A stretch of 64,000 nucleotides of DNA, from assembly GCA_034370585.1 (NCBI GenBank), contig CP139761.1, positions 17,798,501-17,862,500 of the forward strand, in the 5' to 3' direction. The notes beneath the pieces are model-generated. The model made no database searches and was not told the DNA's origin. It worked only from the letters and a program-made list of their open reading frames with translations. Origin of the DNA: Fragaria x ananassa (Eukaryota > Streptophyta > Magnoliopsida > Rosales > Rosaceae). This document shows positions 56,752-64,000 of this stretch, piece by piece; the first letter of the stretch is position 1, and each line of letters starts with the position of its first letter. The translations under genes were made by a program, and so were the position numbers.

Positions 56752-56957
56752 TGATGAAGGATAAAGTGTAGAGATAAAGAGATAGCAAGAGAATCATCAT
56801 CTTATTCATTGATAGGAACCCTTTATATAGGGAATTACAAAGTACCAATATGGCAATGATAAGGAATACATAGATCTAGTCAAACTACAGATCATAATGG
56901 CATAAGGTCAAGACACACATAAAGAATATCTAAAAAGATACAGAATATCCTAGAACA
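56752..56957 (-). repeat. Copia-2-family LTR, minus strand
   Basis: 206 bp. The reverse complement begins TGTTCTAGGATATTCTG, contains TATGTGTGTCTTGACC and TATATAAAGGGTTCCTATC, and ends CCTTCATCA. TGTTATCATGC, the primer-site variant, follows. It is a more diverged copy of 12681-12887, and no partner LTR exists on the left. Confidence 0.85.
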
Positions 56958-58840
56958 ATGTCCTATTTTTTCTAAATTTTACACAATTGTCACCATTCAA
57001 CTATAACATATTAATATAATAAATAAGCTTAATTGATGTTATCTTAAATACCTTTATTATGAGTTTTTCTTCTAACACTAACATTTTTCAATCAATTTGC
57101 AAAAATCATGTAGTTTTCTTTATTTTTATGAAAAAAAATCTAGATTACAAGAATTCATTCTTTAATCTATACATAAGGTAAAATATAATATGAATAAGAT
57201 ATATGATCTAAACTCTAAACCCTAAACCCTATACCCTATACCCTAAACCTATACCCTATACCCTAAACCCAATTTTTAGTTTCTTCTTTTTAGATATATT
57301 ATCATATCATGCCTTACTTAATAAGTACATTAAAAACGTAAGTAGTAGAGAGTAAAATGTTATCTCAATTAGGATGGGAAATGATATAATAATATACTTA
57401 AAAAGGAGAAAATTAATCAAAGAACAATAACGTGTACCTTACAATTAGATAATTTTCAACTATGTAGAGAGACACCAAATGTGAGTTTAGAAATGAAAAA
57501 TATCATTCTATTACAAATGACATACTTTTGTATATAGCATAAAAAATTAGTAATAACAAGATAAAAAATTAAAGAATGTAATTGATTATGACAAAGTTAA
57601 ATCCAACTAAATTTTAACTCAATATTTGAGTTTCAAATTGATGCTAAAATTAAGAAATATACCAAATTTAGTTTTCTACTGTCTGAAAGACAAATTAGAG
57701 AAACCGAAAAATGAAGAAAATTATTAATTATAGACATTTGCTCTATATGGTAAGTTTGCTTATGTGGAATGGGTGTAAAATGAAAAAAAAAAATGTATGG
57801 ATTTATCTTAAAAGAGACCTAGTATTTTAGGTTTTTATCTAATTTTCTATAAATAAAAAAAATGTTGAGTGTGACCCCTAATGTCTATTCAGTGCAGAAT
57901 ATTCACTACACAATCTCTCTTGTAATATATACAAAGAACATATTGGTTCTACCAACTAGAACTCCATTTGACATTCAAAAGTGAGTGTCAAAAGATGACC
58001 ATCATAACTCTTAAGTTTTCTAGACAATATTGCTTCTTTGGCATATTGAAGAATCAGTGACAAGAAAGACTTTGACTTGGTCTGGAATTGAAAGCATGGG
58101 TGGTCATTGAATGTAAGCTAAAATTACATGAAATGATGGATAGAGAATATCAAATTTCTTTCTTGCAAGTCATATCTTCAATGAAGACCACCCATTCTTT
58201 TGAAATAGCAGCAAAAAATAAAAAGGACACTCCATTCAATTGTAAACAACTGGCTTCAGCTAATTAAGGAATGGTGCATCCCCCGTCTAGCACTGCATCT
58301 GAATCACACACTTGACTATGGAGTTGATCATTTTCTTGTGGACTTAAAGCTTCTAGTAAGAAAATCCCAAAGAAAGAATGAAGAAAATAAAGCATGTAAT
58401 AGTACTTCGAAATAAATAATAAAAAAATGGAGAGGCTGATAAGGCTAGACGATAGTATGAGAGCAGCTGGGATCACACAGACATAAAAATAAAAAATAAA
58501 ATAAAAAAGGAAAAAAGAATGGACAAAACAAGATTGCAAAGCTGCTTATTTCGCTAAGCATGCAATATCTGATACATATTTTCTGGTAAGTTTGCAGAAT
58601 AACTAGATTTATGCAATGCTTTGCCAAGCTTTGACAATCCTCACAAGAGATAAGTAGAGAGCAATAATGTTTATAAATGTCTCAACATAGTTGGTTGTCG
58701 AACAAAAATGGATTATGATAAACCTTTATACAGATCAGGAGCAAATATACCTGGCATCCCCTATATACATTCTTGAAACCTAAGACTATAATGCAAAGGT
58801 ACAAAATATACTAATACACAACCGAAACTAATAACAAAGA
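56958..58840. other. AT-rich intergenic region
   Basis: About 1.9 kb of very AT-rich DNA with no supported gene. It includes the telomere-like repeat described separately and a TGAAAAAAAAAAATG run near 57780. The last few hundred bases are probably the 3' flank of the phosphatase gene on the minus strand. Confidence 0.5.
57208..57270. repeat. Degenerate interstitial telomere-type repeat
   Basis: About nine units of the plant telomere repeat CCCTAAA and variants (CCCTATA, CCTATA, CTCTAAA) in tandem over about 63 bp. Too short and too degenerate to be a functional telomere. Confidence 0.8.
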
Positions 58841-58846
58841 ATAACC

Positions 58847-60947
58847 TTAAGCACAAGTTGATGCCTTTGTGGTACGGTGATTTGTACCAAGAATAACCAC
58901 AATTACAGTTACATCATCATGATACTTCCTCCTCCTCCCCGCTGGTATATTCATCAACTCTTCCATACTGAATCCTGTAACAGAAGTATAATGCTTATAG
59001 CCAACCTCTATGCTGGTATGTACTTTTTTAATAGTTCAAACTACCAAATTCAGTGTATGCAAAGCTTTCATGGAAGCAAAAGTTGACCATACAAAGTGAA
59101 AACGAAAACCAAAATCCACTGTGTTTGTATCTTGGTTAATCAGATTATAGGCTACTTGTAAATGCTTATTTTGTAATAAACACCCAAAAGGATATTAGAG
59201 CAACCTATTGGTTAGTTGAATGAAATGACAACAAGAGTCTACATAATGACATCTGAAAAAGTCTACCTGCAGAGTTGGCTACTCTCACTACGAGCTGCTC
59301 CAGCAAAAACTTGGATGGATCACCTGAGGGGTTACTCGAGATATAGGAATGGACAAGCTTTACCGCCTCGTCGTTGGTAAAGAAGTCGAACAAACCATCA
59401 CTAGCAACTATAACAAAGCGATCCAACTTTGATATTCTACGCACATCCACTGATGGTTGAGTAGAAACATACGGTGGGCTTATCAGATTACGAACTCGAA
59501 GAATCCCCATCAATGCATCATTCAGTTTTTTCTGTATGAAAGTCAAAGGACGTAGAATCAGTAATTAACTGATGAAAAGATACTGATTATAAAAAAAAAG
59601 TACATGACATTAAGCAGAACATACAATGTCAAAGGTCATAATATGATTATCCTATTTGATGTTGTCGTTTACATGTTACTAAATACTACGGATTCCTACC
59701 TATATTGTAAAGAACAATTCTTCTATTACCAATTGAACCTTACCTTTCTGTCATTTGTGTAAAATTCATTAATTATCAGGTAATAAAGTAAAACGAATAG
59801 CCAAATAGCACAAAAGAAGAATCACCTTTTTCAAGTAACCAACTCCAAAAGCTCGAGTGACTTTCAATTTCCCTTTTACTTTTCCAGCCACAATGGGCAT
59901 GGGGTCATCAGGATGCTCAGACAAAACTCGTGTTCTTTCAACTTCATTATCAACTGTATGACTTCCAGTGAGCTGGATAGCTTTCAGTCTCTCACTCCCA
60001 TTCATGAAATCGCCATCACCATGTGTTGCCAACACAGCCCGGCTGTCCCCTAAATTAAGTGTGTACAAATCATTCCCATGAAGAAGCACAACCAAAACAC
60101 AAGACCCAACAGAGACCAAATCAGGGCGATCCTCCATTTCCTGCTCAACCATGTATAGAAAATCATTCTCGGCCTGACTAAGAGCTCGTTGTAGGCTATC
60201 AAGTACCCCATTCCTGAATGTATCAGTTGACATTTCTATTTCAGTAGATGAAGCATCCTTGGAGATATTTTCAATATCACTATCATCTTTAACAAATGGA
60301 AGAGACCCATCAATATTTATCCCTTTAGAAGCATTGATGGATTCTTGATTTGATTCCCAGTCTAATGAATTGAAGTAAAAAACAATGGTTTCATACAGTG
60401 TCCCAGCCAGGAAATCAGCTGCATCTCTTCCATTAAAGCCATCGTATATTGCACAATACAGCCACCCATTTTCTTCAGAACAAACCGCTTGGACCCTGTC
60501 TTCACCAGCAGCTCCACCTGCCACTTGTACTTCCATGGAATTGAGAAAACCTTCACCTCTCGAAGTAGGACTCATAGATTTCATCAAGTAAGAATCAGAC
60601 TCGGGCGTAGAAGGACTACAACTTAAGTTTGACATACTACTCTGAAGAGAAGATGATAATATATCCAACTTTGGCAAAGATGGTACCTTACGAAATGAAT
60701 TAGGGGAGTCCCAACTAGGAAGTATTTCTTCCCCTATCAAACCATTGCAGATATTAGTGTTTGCCAGAGTGGCATTGGCACTTAACGCAGCTCCAGACAA
60801 GCAAGAGAAACTACTGTTCCTTCGGAGATCAGGCACGATTTCATATCCACTGGAAGCCTCATAAGAGCCGACTCTGTCACCATTGCATTGATAGCCAAAG
60901 CTTACTTTAAGTTCTCCCTCAGGTTTAATCATAGTATCTCCTAGCAT
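58847..60947 (-). CDS. Protein phosphatase 2C, PP2C 40-like, 504 residues
   Basis: Coding exons on the minus strand: 60947-59826, 59531-59267, 58974-58847; GT/AG junctions, 1515 nt in total. It is a metal-dependent Ser/Thr phosphatase. Landmarks: AAGEDRVQAV (146-155), YCAIYDGFNGRDAADFL with Asp169, NLGDSRAVL (298-306), GKLKVTRAFGVGYLKK (359-374), VIVASDGLFDFF with Asp419, and RKYHDDVTVIVV with Asp482-483, the metal ligands of the PP2C fold. The N-terminal 140 residues are serine-rich (SFGYQCN, SSFSCLSGAALSANATLANT). The layout and sequence match, as I remember it, Arabidopsis probable protein phosphatase 2C 40. The motif DGFNG replaces the usual DGHGG, as in POLTERGEIST-like phosphatases. No defect seen. 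The first ATG of the exon was taken as start, three bases after the acceptor. Confidence 0.93.
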
Positions 60948-60950
60948 GAC

Positions 60951-61990
60951 CTATAGATGAAACGAAACAAATTGTCATTTGTTGCTTTCTAAATCAACAC
61001 TGGAAGCAACCTCACATGGTCAAAATAATTGCACTAATGCGTACCAATGTTTCTTCAGATATAACTTAAAAAAAAAAATCCAGTCTTTTTCCAAAATCTA
61101 TTTTGCAGTACTTAGAGGTATTAGGAACAAGTAAAGATTTAGAGAAACCACAACAAATTAGTTATTATGCTCTGCTTCTTAAGTCCAAAATCTATTATGC
61201 TCATAGAAAATGTGTCTTTTTGTGGATGTGTGAGAAACACCAACAGGTAAATGTCACATTTTTTTTGTTCTTATAAGTTATAAGACACAAGAAATCATAG
61301 ATCTTGATGCAAGTCCAATAAAACCAAACAAAAGTAATTGAATTCAGCTAACTAGACAAACATGGAGCATCCAACACACAATTTTTTTTGAACTTGGAGC
61401 TTAGATTTATAGAAGAAAGACTATTATAAATCAGAAACAGAAAGTAATCTATTTAAGAAATGAAACATGTGATTGGCTATCCTTGAGTTCAAGATTGAGT
61501 ATTTCTCCAATGAAACATAAACAGAACAAAGCATATTCAATCAAATAACACAATGATATTCCAAACCATTCAAACTTGAATCAAACAGAGCAAATTCAAA
61601 TCGAAACTACATTTCGACACACACGAGGTCATGTTTCAGAAACAAAGCAAAACATAGCCTGAACCAGAAAACAAAAACAAACCCATATGAGAGAACAACA
61701 ACAACATCATACTCATGCATTAGGACCCAAAAACATAACAACAACAAAAAACAGAAGTCAGAAACGAGAACCCACCTGAGGTTATATTATATGTCTTCAG
61801 GAACAAGGAAGCGCGGAGCAGAGAGAGAACCCAAGACAAAACCCAGAATGTAAGACAAGATATAAAAAGAGAGAGAGAAGTGTGGGTTTGGGTAGTGAGA
61901 GAGTTGAAAAGGAAGCAATAGCGGATCTGAAGAGGGAAACAGGAAGAGGAAGAGGAAGTGGAGAATCTGGGTGTATGTGGCGGTAGAGAA
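60951..61990 (-). promoter_or_regulatory. 5' UTR exon, 5' UTR intron and promoter-proximal region of the PP2C 40-like gene
   Basis: On the minus strand an acceptor AG (60952-60951) lies three bases before the start codon, and a matching donor (CTCAG followed by GTGGG, 61776/61775) lies upstream. This implies an 825-bp 5' UTR intron and a purine/pyrimidine-biased 5' UTR exon from 61776 to about 61970, containing a short CT repeat (61869-61878). The exact transcription start is not determined. Confidence 0.6.
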
Positions 61991-64000
61991 AATTTGGATG
62001 CTGAAGAAGAGGTCTTTGCTTAATATACCCGAATTTTCTTCGGCTGCTGTTTTGGCTTTTTGTCCTTTTCTTTTCTTCTCTTCTCTCCCTTACCTTACCG
62101 GTATTGCCGTTTTCCCTCTTTTATTTGGACTTATTAATAAAAATTTCTTTTAAAAAAAATAATAATCATTTGGTCATCTTTGTTTCTTAGTTTATTTTGG
62201 CTATTAATCAAATCTATTATTGCTAGGGTCAACTCACGTATCAATCAGATGATCTACGATAGTTATTGGTTACTGTCGACCATGGCCTATATATAGTAAA
62301 CTAACAATTCTAAGTGGTTTCAAACTTTCGGTTTCCAATCCTCTGCCCACTGTTAGTCGGAGTGGATATTGGCCGAACACTAACCATGAAATTGAGACCG
62401 GAGTTCAGACCAAAACATGGTTCTGTACGTTAACGAAGAAGGGCTTGCATTCCAAGCTTTTTAATCAGGACAGATAATATGAGAAAAATAGAAATTGCTT
62501 CATGGCACTTGTGCAGAACCAATATACGTAGGTATTCTGTGTATTGATGTATCACATATTCTTCCCGTGAATATGTGTTGGCTTTGTTCCCTCGCATTTT
62601 TTTTTTCTGAAAATGTGGACCACATGATGAACACAAGCATATCCTTGGTACACGAAACATTGCAAGGCAATTTGCAGCACCTGGATAAAATTTCATAGTC
62701 ACTCACTATCGAATATTGAGGCCAAATCCTAACGGTGATGCTTTCGACTCGTTAGTAGAAGCCAAAAATATTGTTTTCTCTCCTTTGTCAAAACTAGCAT
62801 ATGCTTTACGTTATGGTTCTTAACTTCTTATCTTCCTGAAACAACGAACTTGAAAATGCATCTGTGACTAGCTATATATACATAAGGTCTCGATCTCTCT
62901 AAAAGAAGGATGCTTGTCGTGTTCGATTTTTCTTGCTAAAAGTTAAGAATGTACTCTAGTCATAGTCACCAGTATTAATTCTGTGATATGAATCCATGTA
63001 TGCACCACCAGCTACTTAATCGAATAGTTGGAAGTGAAGACAGTTTTGATATATGCTCCCAGTTACGTGCTTCCAAATTTGGTAGGATTCTACTGTGCCG
63101 TGCACAACATACAAACAAAAGCTCGAAGAACCCTAACTCAGAAACAACCTTATTTCTGTCAACCGTTTTGCGGGTCGAGCCAATCTGGCCGAACACTGAT
63201 CCGGTATGTGAATCTTGAGGTCTGAATTTGAATGGCAGATTTGAACGATTCGCCGAACATTGATTTGTCTACGACTTGTGTTAAAAACAGTCTTGAGGTT
63301 TTCACTGTGGAATTTGGTTCAAGTCCGAATTTCCTGTGCATGTATAATTGCAGAATATGCCTTTGCTATGGACAGAATCTGAGGATCGGACTAACACTGT
63401 TTCTTGCTCAGGTATTAAGTTCGAACTGAGCTAAGTCAGAAATTCGATTTTCCTCAGATGGATGAACCCGACAAGAAGATTTGCAGCTACACCGGTTCAA
63501 CTGATAGAGATGTCTTAGGCTACAAGAGGCATCAATTTGCAGCACGAGGATGGACTTGTTAAAACCGAACCAAACATATCATGAAGACATGATCAGAAAC
63601 GGAATCCGAACTGCAATACTGACGTTCTCAACTCGTAATGAGCATCGTCTCTCCCCTAAGATTGTTTCATTGTCACAAACCCATTACACAGAATGGGTGA
63701 CTGGAGTGAAGAATGAAGACCCTCCTCTCTTGTTCAGGGAAAGAAAAGAAAAGAAAAAATACAAGACCCTCCTTGGTTCCAGGTAGTTTAGTTCATAACC
63801 TTGTTCTTTTTATATGAAATGTGACTCAACTTTCATATGGTCATTCAGCTGAATAGCTAAAATATAGCTAGTCCGTTGGAGATGTCATTGAGTGACATAT
63901 GTAGGACAACTAATCCCGATAACTTCTAAGTCGGATAAATGCAAGTTCTATATACCTAAAAGAAGTATCCCTAAACAGTATCTATGCACAAACTTACAAG
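61991..64000. other. Intergenic region, right end of window
   Basis: No gene, RNA or transposon end recognised. Open frames such as 63550-63786 are short, lysine-rich toward the end and without recognisable domains. GGCCGAACACT occurs at about 62372 and again at about 63187, a possible remnant of an old duplication. Confidence 0.4.

Larger units (their letters stand above)
54240..56957 (-). mobile_element. Truncated minus-strand relative of copia-2 (5' LTR, leader and spacer only)
   Basis: On the minus strand, from 56957 leftward: an LTR of the copia-2 family, a leader with the hairpin array, and backbone that aligns with 14640-14930 and 25994-26450 of copia-2. The shared blocks are in the order TCAATTGTTCAACTAGGCTC, AAGTGTGCCT, AAAGCTTTTGATTTTG and AGTGTGCAAAGG-like (here AGTGCGCAAAGG). 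The gag frame seen in copia-2 is not recognisable and pol is absent; homology fades at about 54240-54300. Because it lacks the gypsy insertion, it shows the empty site. The left end is a truncation rather than an LTR. Confidence 0.75.

Noticed and set aside
63550..63786. 78-residue plus-strand frame near the right edge
   Set aside because: No recognisable domain, no splice partners and ordinary length for chance in this DNA.

Overview
This is plant nuclear DNA from a eudicot, possibly Rosaceae, although the family is only a guess. The evidence is spliced genes with typical plant GT/AG introns, plant-specific families (VAMP72 longin SNARE, isoprenylated heavy-metal protein, PP2C 40-type phosphatase), AT-rich intergenic DNA and a dense nest of plant transposable elements. 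No organelle, bacterial, tRNA, rRNA or CRISPR features were seen.

Host genes: (1) first coding exon of a VAMP72-type R-SNARE (minus, 1199-1388; the rest lies off the left edge); (2) a 7-exon gene for a 148-residue coiled-coil protein (plus, 38624-40441), squeezed between a hAT transposon and an LTR-like insertion; (3) a 3-exon HIPP-type heavy-metal-associated, farnesyl-motif protein of 295 residues (plus, 52954-54033); (4) a protein phosphatase 2C 40-like gene of 504 residues (minus, 58847-60947) with a spliced 5' UTR.

Mobile DNA, left to right. A 5'-truncated LINE (1765-12330) is split by a decayed Ty1/copia element (copia-1, 2048-10936). Copia-1 is itself split by a Mutator-like element (3046-4460, 9-bp target duplication) and by a 4.1-kb CACTA element (6713-10800, 3-bp duplication). 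The CACTA carries intron-containing pieces of the host urease accessory gene ureG and at least one other gene-like exon. A second copia (copia-2, 12681-33496) contains an 11-kb minus-strand TAT-type gypsy element with two RNase H domains (14931-25988, 5-bp duplication), a 2.1-kb solo LTR (29169-31271, 5-bp duplication) and a small hAT element (31812-32591, 8-bp duplication). A hAT element with a decayed transposase follows (33615 to about 38408). On the right are an LTR-like insertion (40498-42479), a Tekay/Del-type chromovirus (42731-51626), a 351-bp TRIM (51779-52129), and a truncated minus-strand relative of copia-2 (about 54240-56957). A short degenerate telomere-type repeat lies at 57208-57270.

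The most unusual signal is in the untranslated leader of copia-2 (13246-13374) and, independently, in its minus-strand relative (55941-56093). It is a tandem series of hairpins about 31-37 nt apart. The 8-nt loop is nearly constant (TGTTTGAT) while the stem arms change sequence from unit to unit yet stay largely complementary. I do not recognise this as a named element. The ureG-carrying CACTA is the second highlight.
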